From: DATDIC01 sp963777625
Lineage (GTDB): Bacteria; Pseudomonadota; Alphaproteobacteria; Acetobacterales; Acetobacteraceae
NCBI GenBank assembly: GCA_963777625.1
Contig: CAVZRO010000031.1
Coordinates: 1-16,627, forward strand
Direction: 5' to 3'
DNA length: 16,627 nt
Part shown: positions 1-5,549 of the stretch, piece by piece
Position numbering within the stretch: position 1 is the stretch's first letter
Layout: every line of letters starts with the position of its first letter
Program-made: the position numbers and the translations under genes
The notes under the pieces: generated by a model
Seen by the model: only the letters and a program-made list of their open reading frames with translations
Database searches by the model: none
Told to the model about the DNA's origin: nothing

Positions 1-30
1 AGGGGTCGTTCGGAAACAACCGCGTCATCT

Positions 31-96
31 CGTCATTCCCGCGAAAGCGGGAATCCAGGCCGCCGCTGCTGGATTCCCGCTTTCGCGGGAATGACG
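31..96. repeat. Perfect 28-bp inverted repeat (REP/MITE-like intergenic element)
   Basis: Arms at 31-58 and 69-96 are exact reverse complements, separated by a 10-bp loop. Each arm begins with or mirrors CGTCATTCCCGCGAAAGCGG and itself contains a small CCCGC-GAAA-GCGGG hairpin. This motif is well known as a dispersed intergenic repeat in many proteobacterial genomes, and translated it gives the spurious 'VIPAKAGIQ' peptide. As RNA it would form a very stable stem-loop, so it could act as a transcript end or stabiliser for the minus-strand genes that end just to its right. It has no transposase and no visible target-site duplication. Confidence 0.85.
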
Positions 97-111
97 GTTG
101 ATTCTGTTATT

Positions 112-252
112 TCATGACGAGCCCTTAGCTCGCCGCGCCAGCCTCTTCGCCGCAGGCAAAACAGCGACCCCCGTAAAGCCGACAGATGCGACCAACAGCG
201 CTGCCTGATCCAGTCCGGCGCGAAGCCCGACGGACGGATGCGGAGGATCCAC
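112..252 (-). CDS. Possible small membrane protein (46 aa), unrecognised
   Basis: A GTG-initiated minus-strand reading frame encodes 46 residues and begins 17 bases after the stop codon of the secreted protein at 270-725. It has a Pro-rich start, one hydrophobic stretch at about residues 15-33 (DQAALLVASVGFTGVAVLP) and a basic tail (AKRLARRAKGSS), which is the layout of a small single-pass membrane protein with a cytoplasmic basic end. It stops before the inverted repeat. No good Shine-Dalgarno site is visible, the start is GTG, and third-position GC is only moderate. A competing ATG frame at 254 runs through the repeat and looks non-coding. I do not recognise it, and it may be chance. Confidence 0.25.
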   Translation of the reverse strand: MDPPHPSVGLRAGLDQAALLVASVGFTGVAVLPAAKRLARRAKGSS

Positions 253-269
253 ATCCGACCGTTGTCGTA

Positions 270-725
270 TCAGCCGGTGCGGGTCAGTCGGCCAGTATGC
301 GGGTCGACCGAGAACCGGGCGATGACCGTGTTGTCAGGCGCGGCATAGGTAAAGCCGATCTGTCCATCGGGGCCGGCCGCGACATCGGTGACCTTCCAGG
401 TATGGTTCCCGTTCCATGCCAGTAACGCCTGCGCGATCGTCTGGACGTCGGACGTCGTCAACTGCCGGTCAGCCGGATGGTGGAACAGGGCAAACGTCCC
501 GAACGCAAACGGGCGTCGGCGCCAGGCTTCCGTCCTGCCGTCGCGTCGGTGCATCCAACGCGCTTGCGGGGCGGGAGGGGCCGGAGGCGCCGCCATGGGC
601 GCGGGTGGCGGCCCGGCCGGCCCACCGGGCGGCGGCGCCTGCTGCGCCTGGGCTAGAAACGCCCCGCCACCGGCTGCCCGGGCAACTGGCAGCGTCATAG
701 CCACGACCAGAAAGCTCTTTCGCAT
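270..725 (-). CDS. Secreted Pro-rich hypothetical protein, divergent from two-component system
   Basis: Predicted 151-aa exported protein. The ATG at 725 is chosen because AGGAGA lies 8-13 bases upstream and a signal peptide follows at once (MRKSFLVVAMTLP..., Ala/Gly core, probable cleavage after AQA near residue 27). Residues about 30-55 are a flexible Pro/Ala/Gly linker. After a basic stretch comes a compact C-terminal domain from about residue 80 (FGTFALFHHPADRQLT..., then WNGNHTWKVTDV and DPHTGRLTRTG). I recognise no named family. The repeated beta-like pattern suggests a small periplasmic sensing or ligand domain, which is inference. It is transcribed away from the adjacent response regulator and kinase and shares their spacer, so it may be a target or accessory of that system. 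A longer in-frame start at 836 would remove the signal peptide from the N-terminus and is less likely. Confidence 0.72.
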   Translation of the reverse strand: MRKSFLVVAMTLPVARAAGGGAFLAQAQQAPPPGGPAGPPPAPMAAPPAPPAPQARWMHRRDGRTEAWRRRPFAFGTFALFHHPADRQLTTSDVQTIAQALLAWNGNHTWKVTDVAAGPDGQIGFTYAAPDNTVIARFSVDPHTGRLTRTG

Positions 726-755
726 TCTAATATCTCCTGTCATGCGAGCCACTGG

Positions 756-783
756 AAGATAAGTCCCGCAGATTACCGGCCAA
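756..783 (-). promoter_or_regulatory. Candidate minus-strand promoter for the secreted protein
   Basis: Read on the minus strand, TTGGCC (783-778) and TATCTT (761-756) are 16 bases apart and lie about 30 bases upstream of the start at 725. The match to -35/-10 consensus is only partial, and the placement is the main support. Confidence 0.2.
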
Positions 784-802
784 CGCCGGGGTGGCGACGA
801 AT

Positions 803-818
803 TGCAACCGAATGCAAC
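803..818. promoter_or_regulatory. Direct repeat TGCAAC-N4-TGCAAC, candidate response-regulator site
   Basis: TGCAAC occurs at 803-808 and 813-818, a 10-bp period that places both copies on the same helix face. OmpR-family regulators typically bind as head-to-tail dimers to direct repeats of 10-11 bp period. The site lies in the spacer between the secreted protein and the response regulator, about 40-57 bases before a plausible start point for the regulator. Autoregulation or control of the divergent gene is inference. Confidence 0.35.
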
Positions 819-847
819 ACGCCCTGCTCCGACCACCCTACAGTTCC

Positions 848-853
848 TATGAT
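848..853 (+). promoter_or_regulatory. Candidate -10 element (TATGAT) of the regulator-kinase operon
   Basis: TATGAT matches TATAAT at five of six positions. There is no good -35 at the usual distance, which would fit an activated promoter with the direct repeat at 803-818 taking that role. Transcription would start near 860, giving an almost leaderless message for starts at 860 or 869. Confidence 0.25.
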
Positions 854-868
854 CCAGAGATGGAACAG

Positions 869-1572
869 ATGCCGCATATCCTGGTGGTGGACGATGATCG
901 GGAAATTCGGGAACTGCTTGCCCGGTTTCTGGAGCGCCAACTTCGGGTCACGGTTGTGCGCGACGGCAGGGAAGCGCGGCGCGCCTGGACCACGGGGCAC
1001 TATCATCTCGTCGGTCCTCGACCTGATGCTTCCGGGTGAGAGCGGGCTAGACTTGGCGCGCTGGATGCGATCGCAATCCGACGTGCCGATCGTGATGCTC
1101 ACGGCGATGGGCGAAGAGACTGACCGTATCATCGGGCTGGAACTTGGGGCCGACGATTATGTGCCCAAGCCGTTCAATCCCCGCGACTGTTGGCACGCAT
1201 TCGCGCCGTGCTGCGGCGCGCCGGCGAGGCGGCCAACGCAATGAACCCGGGCCCCGCGCGTTGCGCTTTGCCGGTTGGACGCTGGAGCCGGCGCGCCGAC
1301 GGCTGCTCAACGGCGAGGGGGCGGAGATTACCCTGACCGGCGGAGAATACGACCTGCTGCTGGCGCTGGTGGAGCGCGCCAACCGGGTGCTCACGCGCGA
1401 CATGCTGCTGGATCTGTTGCGCGGCCGCCAGGCCGGTCCGTTCGACCGCGCGATCGACGTCGCCGTCAGCCGGCTGCGCCGCAAGTTGGAAGACGACGGA
1501 CGCAACGCTCAGCTTATCAAGACCGTACGCGGCGGCGGCTATGTGCTGGCGGCCACGGTTGAGCGGGTCTGA
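869..1572 (+). pseudogene. OmpR-family response regulator, broken by three single-base frameshifts
   Basis: DNA-binding response regulator of a two-component system. The pieces, in order, are: MPHILVVDDDREIRELLARF (receiver start, acidic DDD pocket); VLDLMLPGESGLDLARWMR with the phospho-acceptor Asp at codon 1020-1022; VPIVMLTA; GADDYVPKPFNPR with the conserved Lys; LLARIRAVLRRAGEAA; and a winged-helix domain (LTGGEYDLLLALVE ... VSRLRRKLEDDG ... IKTVRGGGYVLAA). The frame changes three times: an extra G at about 1013-1014, a missing base at about 1186-1187 (GA-CTG for GAGCTG), and a missing base, probably C, in the C run at about 1252-1255. Restoring them gives a full-length regulator of about 235 residues with no nonsense codon. 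As written, translation stops at about 1039. The start could instead be the ATG at 860. The partner kinase follows after 93 bases. The breaks may be sequencing errors or recent decay. Confidence 0.85.
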
Positions 1573-1665
1573 CTTTGTGATTCGGATTACGCGTAACTGG
1601 CGTAGCATAGGGGCCTGTACTTTCGTCCTGAATTGCCGTCAGCCAGGGCCACTTCGCGTAAGCAC

Positions 1666-3003
1666 ATGAAACTTCGACTTTGGCCTCGTAGCCTGGCCGC
1701 CCGCACGGCGGCGCTGCTTCTCGTCGGGCTGGTGCTGGTCCAGGCGGCGGGTCTGACCATTCATGCGTTCGACCGGCTTGACGTGCAGCGGCTGGCGCAG
1801 GCGCGCAACCTGACCGTGCGGGTGATGGCGCTATACCGCAGCGTGGTCATGACCGCGCCGGACGAGCGCGACGTGGTGCTGCGGGAAGTACGCCAATCGC
1901 CGGGGCTGAGCGCGGAACTAAGCAGGACGCCGCCGATCGGGCCCTTCCCGGAGGCACCCTTCCCGGTTCAGCGCCTGATCCGCGTGAACCTCGACCTGGT
2001 ACCCATGCCGGGAAAGCTGCGCCCGACGCAGATGATCGTGCTGGGCGATCCCGACATGCGGCAGTTGACCATCGGCCTGCGCATGCCGGACGGGGAGTGG
2101 CTGAACCTGTCGGCGAATTTGCCGCCGCTCCGGCCCTGGCATTCCCCCGCATTCCTGTGGGCGTTCGCACTTATGACCCTGGCAGCGGCGGTGCTGACGC
2201 TGTGGGCAGTGCGCCGACTGACCGCGCCGGTGAGCACGCTGGCCCGTGCCGCGGAGGCGCTGGGGCGTGATGTGAATGCGCCCCCACTCCCTGAGGAGGG
2301 ACCGACCGAGGTCGCCACCGCCGCCGCCGCATTCAACCTGATGGCGGCGCGCATCCGACGCTTCGTGCAGGATCGGACGGAAATGTTGACTGCGATCGGC
2401 CACGATCTGCGGACCCCGATCACGCGGCTGAAATTGCGCGTCGAGTTCATCGAGGATGACGAGCAGCGGCGGAAGATGCTGGCCGACCTGGAGGAGCTGG
2501 AGTCCATGGTATCGGCGACGCTGGCGTTCGGGCGGGACGCCAAGACGACCGAGCCGGTCTCCTCCGTCGACCTGGTCGAGATGCTGCGCACCGTGCTGGA
2601 CGAGGCGGGAGACGCCCAGCCGGACTCGGCGGAGCGGCTGGCCTACGAAGGACCGCCGCATCTGACCGTGCGGGCGCGGCCGCTGAGTTTGAAGCGGGCA
2701 TTCGCCAACCTGGTGTCCAATGCGGTGAACTATGGGGGCAGCGCACTGGTGCGATTGCGCCCGCCGCGGGAGGGCGTGCTGACCATCGAGGTGGAGGATG
2801 ATGGCCCAGGAATTCCGGCAGCCGAGCTGGAACGGGTGTTCGAGCCGTTCCACCGCGGGGAACCGAGTCGTTCGCGGGAGACGGGCGGGGTGGGACTGGG
2901 GCTGCCGATCGCCCGGAATATCATGCGGGCGCATGGGGGCGATGTGACGCTGGGGAATCGGCCTAATGGCGGGGCGAAGGCAACGGCGACCCTGCCGGCG
3001 TAA
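1666..3003 (+). CDS. Membrane sensor histidine kinase (HAMP, HisKA, HATPase_c)
   Basis: Intact 445-aa inner-membrane kinase that would phosphorylate the adjacent regulator. The first transmembrane helix is at about residues 12-34 and the second at about 163-183, enclosing a periplasmic sensor region of about 130 residues with no recognised domain. A HAMP segment follows at about 184-236. The H-box is GHDLRTPITRL with His246, the N-box FANLVSNAVNYG with Asn352, the G1 box EDDGPGIP at 377-384, then an FEPFHRG F-box and a GVGLGLPIARNIMRAHGG G2 box. All catalytic motifs are present. ATG 1666 is chosen because it places the basic N-terminus directly before the first helix. A TTG at 1633 in the same frame would add 11 residues. 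The ligand is unknown. The overall layout matches EnvZ-type kinases. Confidence 0.93.
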   Translation: MKLRLWPRSLAARTAALLLVGLVLVQAAGLTIHAFDRLDVQRLAQARNLTVRVMALYRSVVMTAPDERDVVLREVRQSPGLSAELSRTPPIGPFPEAPFPVQRLIRVNLDLVPMPGKLRPTQMIVLGDPDMRQLTIGLRMPDGEWLNLSANLPPLRPWHSPAFLWAFALMTLAAAVLTLWAVRRLTAPVSTLARAAEALGRDVNAPPLPEEGPTEVATAAAAFNLMAARIRRFVQDRTEMLTAIGHDLRTPITRLKLRVEFIEDDEQRRKMLADLEELESMVSATLAFGRDAKTTEPVSSVDLVEMLRTVLDEAGDAQPDSAERLAYEGPPHLTVRARPLSLKRAFANLVSNAVNYGGSALVRLRPPREGVLTIEVEDDGPGIPAAELERVFEPFHRGEPSRSRETGGVGLGLPIARNIMRAHGGDVTLGNRPNGGAKATATLPA

Positions 3004-3062
3004 GTAGGCCCAAGATGTCACAGCACCATGTGCGGTCGGGATTCGAACCCCACGCGCGGGTA

Positions 3063-3094
3063 TTGACAGACCGGCTGGGGGTCAGTGCCATTCT
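3063..3094 (+). promoter_or_regulatory. Possible promoter (perfect TTGACA -35) before the imine reductase gene
   Basis: TTGACA at 3063-3068 is a perfect -35 hexamer in a 94-base spacer. The -10 is poor: CATTCT at 3089-3094 matches three of six positions at a 20-base spacing. If used, the message for the gene starting at 3098 would be leaderless or nearly so, and no Shine-Dalgarno is visible before that start. Confidence 0.25.
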
Positions 3095-3097
3095 CGC

Positions 3098-4057
3098 ATG
3101 CACACGCCACCCGACCTGCTGGTCATCGATGCCGCCCGGACGCGGGCCAGCCTGGCATTCGCGCGGCTGATCCCCGCCCTGCGCGCCGCCTTCGTCGCCG
3201 GGGCGGAGGCTCCGCTGCGCTATCGTCATGATCTGCCCCAGGCGGACGCTACGAATGCCGCGCTGCTGCTGATGCCGGCCTGGCGGATCGGCAGCTTCAT
3301 GGGCGTCAAGCTGGTATCCGTGTTTCCGGGCAACGGAGCACGCGGGTTGCCGGCCGTATCCTCCAGCTACCTGTTGTGCGACGGCGAGACAGGGCGACAC
3401 CTGGCGCTGATCGACGGGACGGAAATCACCGGCCGGCGAACCGTGGCAGCCTCGGCACTGGCAGGGTCGTATCTGGCCCGATCCGACGCCACCTCGCTGC
3501 TGATCGTGGGATCGGGGCATATCGGCAGCTTGCTCCCGGCCGCCTGGGCGGCGGTGCGGCCCATCACCCGTGTCATGGTATGGAACCGGCACCTGGACGG
3601 TGCCGAACGGCTGGTCGCACGTTTATGGGCCGAAGGTATCGATGCGACCGTTGCGGCCGATCTGGCGGATGCCGCGAGCCGGGCGGATATCGTCTCCTGC
3701 GCCACGCTGGCACGGGATCCGCTGATCCAAGGTGGCTGGCTCCGGCCCGGCACACATCTCGACCTGATCGGCGGCTTCACCCCTGCCATGCGCGAGACCG
3801 ACGACGCGGCGGTGCGCCGCTCGCGGGTATTTATCGACACCGAGGCGGCGCTGGCCGAAGCGGGCGACCTGATCGCCCCTCTTGCCAGCGGCGCGCTCCG
3901 GCGCGAGGACATTGCCGGCGATCTGGCAGGACTGTGCCGGGGAACTGTGCAGGGTCGCCGTTCCGATGACGAGATCACGCTCTTCAAGTCTGTCGGCAGC
4001 GCGATCGAGGATCTGGCCGCCGCGGCGCTGACGTTCCAGGATGCGCAAGGGACGTAA
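3098..4057 (+). CDS. Ornithine cyclodeaminase/mu-crystallin family protein, probably a cyclic imine reductase
   Basis: Intact 319-aa NAD(P)-binding enzyme of the OCD/mu-crystallin fold, the usual family length. The substrate-binding half includes GVKLVSVFP with the conserved Lys71. The Rossmann loop is GSGHIG at 138-143, and the C-terminal signature FKSVGSAIEDLAAA is at 296-309. True ornithine cyclodeaminase and archaeal alanine dehydrogenase carry a catalytic Asp in a G-G-D-x-P-like loop. Here the matching loop reads IGGFTPAMRE (224-233) without that Asp. This favours the ketimine or delta1-pyrroline-2-carboxylate reductase branch over ammonia-releasing cyclisation, so the step may be NAD(P)H reduction of a cyclic imino acid in hydroxyproline or lysine/proline catabolism. 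Neighbours give no pathway clue. Start is the ATG at 3098, which begins right after the candidate promoter. Confidence 0.85.
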   Translation: MHTPPDLLVIDAARTRASLAFARLIPALRAAFVAGAEAPLRYRHDLPQADATNAALLLMPAWRIGSFMGVKLVSVFPGNGARGLPAVSSSYLLCDGETGRHLALIDGTEITGRRTVAASALAGSYLARSDATSLLIVGSGHIGSLLPAAWAAVRPITRVMVWNRHLDGAERLVARLWAEGIDATVAADLADAASRADIVSCATLARDPLIQGGWLRPGTHLDLIGGFTPAMRETDDAAVRRSRVFIDTEAALAEAGDLIAPLASGALRREDIAGDLAGLCRGTVQGRRSDDEITLFKSVGSAIEDLAAAALTFQDAQGT

Positions 4058-4072
4058 CCCTGGACGTAACCC
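4050..4072 (+). repeat. Tandem 11-bp duplication across a stop codon
   Basis: GGACGTAACCC occurs at 4050-4060 and again at 4062-4072, a 12-bp period. Both copies carry an in-frame TAA for the imine reductase (4055-4057 and 4067-4069), so the gene has a back-up stop. This is a small local duplication with no known function. Confidence 0.7.
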
Positions 4073-4079
4073 CGGATCT

Positions 4080-4109
4080 CGCCCTTTGCGGGCGCCGCAC
4101 CAATATTGG
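4080..4109. promoter_or_regulatory. Small hairpin and 10-bp palindrome before the M16 peptidase gene
   Basis: CGCCC-TTTGC-GGGCG (4080-4094) can form a 5-bp stem but has no T-run, so it is a weak terminator candidate. It is followed by the perfect palindrome CCAATATTGG (4100-4109), an AT-rich spot that could be part of a promoter or operator for the peptidase gene starting at 4152. No clear -35/-10 pair can be assigned. Confidence 0.18.
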
Positions 4110-4151
4110 GCTATTCCCGCCTTCCGGCCCGCTGAAAGGAATCTGTCGCAC

Positions 4152-5417
4152 GTGTCCGAAGCAATTCGCCTGACCCGACTGCCCTCCGGCCTCACGGTCG
4201 TGACTGAACGGATGGAGCGGGTCGAGACCGTCTCGCTGGGCGCCTATGTCGCCACCGGCTCCCGCCACGAAGCCGAGGTGGAGAATGGCGTCTCGCATTT
4301 CCTGGAGCATATGGCGTTCAAAGGCACCGAACGCCGCACGGCGGCGCAGATCGCCGAGGAAATCGAGGCGGTGGGCGGCCATCTGAACGCCTACACGGCC
4401 CGCGAACAGACCGCCTATTACGCCAAGGTACTGAAGGAAGATACCGCGCTGGCCGCCGACATCATCGGTGACATCCTGACCCACTCCACCTTCGAGCCGG
4501 AGGAGCTTGAGCGCGAGCGCGGCGTGATCCTGCAGGAGATCGGGCAGGCGAACGATACGCCAGACGACATCGTGTTCGACCGCTTCCAGGAGGCCGCCTT
4601 TCCCTCCCAGCCGCTGGGACGCCCGGTGCTGGGCACCGAACAGGGCATACGCGAGATGCCGCGCAGCGTGCTGACAGGTTATATGCGCCAGCATTACGCC
4701 GCACCCAGCGTGGTGGTCGCCGCGGCAGGTGCGTTGCACCATGAGCAGGTGCTGGATCTGGTACAGACGCACTTTGCCGACCTCGCCCCCGACGCGGGAC
4801 CGGCCGCCTCCGTCGGGCGCTACCAGGGTAGCGAGTTCCGCGAGGCGCGCGACCTGGACCAGGTGCATATCGTGCTCGGCTTTCCCTCTGTGGCTTATGG
4901 CGACCCGGACTATTACCCGACGCTGCTGCTGGCCACGCTGCTCGGCGGCGGCATGTCGTCCCGGCTGTTCCAGGAGGTGCGGGAGAAGCGCGGGCTGGTG
5001 TACTCGATCTACTCGTTCAGTTCCCCCTTCATGGATAGTGGACTGTTCGGCATCTATGCCGGTACCGGCGAAAGCGAGGCCGAGGAGCTGATGCCGGTCA
5101 CGTTGGAGGAATTGCGCAAGGTTCAGCAGGACGTGTCGGAGACCGAGCTGGCGCGCGCACGCGCGCAAGTGAAAGCCAGCCTGCTGATGTCTCTGGAAAG
5201 CACCGGCAGCCGATGCGAACAACTGGCGCGCCAGCTTCAGGTGTTCGGGCGAATCATCCCGGTCAACGAAACTGTGACGAAGATCAACGCTGTCACCGTG
5301 GACGACGTACAGCGCGCGGCGGCACGGCATTTCCGGGCGGCGCCGACACTGGCGGTGCTGGGACCGGACGATCGGGTTCCTGGATTGGCCGATATCGCTG
5401 GGGCGCTGAGTGTGTAG
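4152..5417 (+). CDS. M16 family zinc peptidase (mitochondrial-processing-peptidase type)
   Basis: Intact 421-aa metallopeptidase. The inverted zinc motif HxxEH is HFLEH at residues 49-53, and the third ligand is Glu129 in VILQEI, exactly 76 residues after His53 as the family requires. The helper segment GGHLNAYTAREQTAYY is at 75-90. The second half holds the inactive-domain signature SSRLFQEVREKRGLVYSIYS, which helps bind substrate peptides. The family cleaves short unfolded peptides or presequences inside a closed chamber. No signal peptide is seen, so it is probably cytoplasmic. The GTG at 4152 is chosen because AAGGAA (4135-4140) lies 11 bases upstream and the protein then begins at the family's usual N-terminus. 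An upstream ATG at 4041 overlaps the previous gene and adds Arg/Pro-rich non-family sequence. Its native substrate is unknown. Confidence 0.92.
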   Translation: MSEAIRLTRLPSGLTVVTERMERVETVSLGAYVATGSRHEAEVENGVSHFLEHMAFKGTERRTAAQIAEEIEAVGGHLNAYTAREQTAYYAKVLKEDTALAADIIGDILTHSTFEPEELERERGVILQEIGQANDTPDDIVFDRFQEAAFPSQPLGRPVLGTEQGIREMPRSVLTGYMRQHYAAPSVVVAAAGALHHEQVLDLVQTHFADLAPDAGPAASVGRYQGSEFREARDLDQVHIVLGFPSVAYGDPDYYPTLLLATLLGGGMSSRLFQEVREKRGLVYSIYSFSSPFMDSGLFGIYAGTGESEAEELMPVTLEELRKVQQDVSETELARARAQVKASLLMSLESTGSRCEQLARQLQVFGRIIPVNETVTKINAVTVDDVQRAAARHFRAAPTLAVLGPDDRVPGLADIAGALSV

Positions 5418-5424
5418 CTCCGCG

Positions 5425-5460
5425 CCCGTGCTGATCGAATTTGCCGTGCTGATCGAATTT
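5425..5460 (+). repeat. Two-copy 18-bp tandem repeat in the spacer before pmbA
   Basis: The unit GCCGTGCTGATCGAATTT at 5443-5460 is preceded directly by a copy at 5425-5442 with one mismatch at its first base. Because 18 is a multiple of 3, the repeat is phase-neutral. In one frame it reads VLIEFA-VLIEFS within an open stretch from GTG 5428 to a TGA at 5551-5553 that overlaps the pmbA start as ATGA. No Shine-Dalgarno supports translation of that 41-aa frame, so I do not annotate it as a gene. Confidence 0.7.
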
Positions 5461-5549
5461 TCGGACGCGGAACGCTGCGCCGGTGGGATCGCGGCGTCGT
5501 CTCGTTCGCGGCATCACATCCTCCTCCGATACGCGCACCGGGCAGACCA

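Noticed and set aside
31..96. Two 28-bp arms as a CRISPR repeat-spacer unit
   Set aside because: The copies are inverted, not direct, the loop is only 10 bp, and no cas genes are present.
1918..3021. Long minus-strand open frame opposite the histidine kinase
   Set aside because: Shadow of the high-GC kinase gene, with His/Arg/Gln-rich composition and no domain.
3029..3060. Minus-strand GGGGTTCGAATCCC resembling a tRNA T-arm
   Set aside because: The T-stem pairs at only four of five positions, no matching acceptor 5' strand is found, there is no D-arm or anticodon arm, and no CCA-like end. At most a remnant, and TTCGAA is itself a palindrome.
3984..5330. 448-codon minus-strand open frame opposite the M16 peptidase
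   Set aside because: Antisense shadow, since the plus strand carries all zinc-site motifs.
5418..5549. A RiPP precursor peptide between the M16 peptidase and pmbA
   Set aside because: The only open frame (VLIEFA repeat) has no leader/core layout, no modifying enzyme nearby and no ribosome site.
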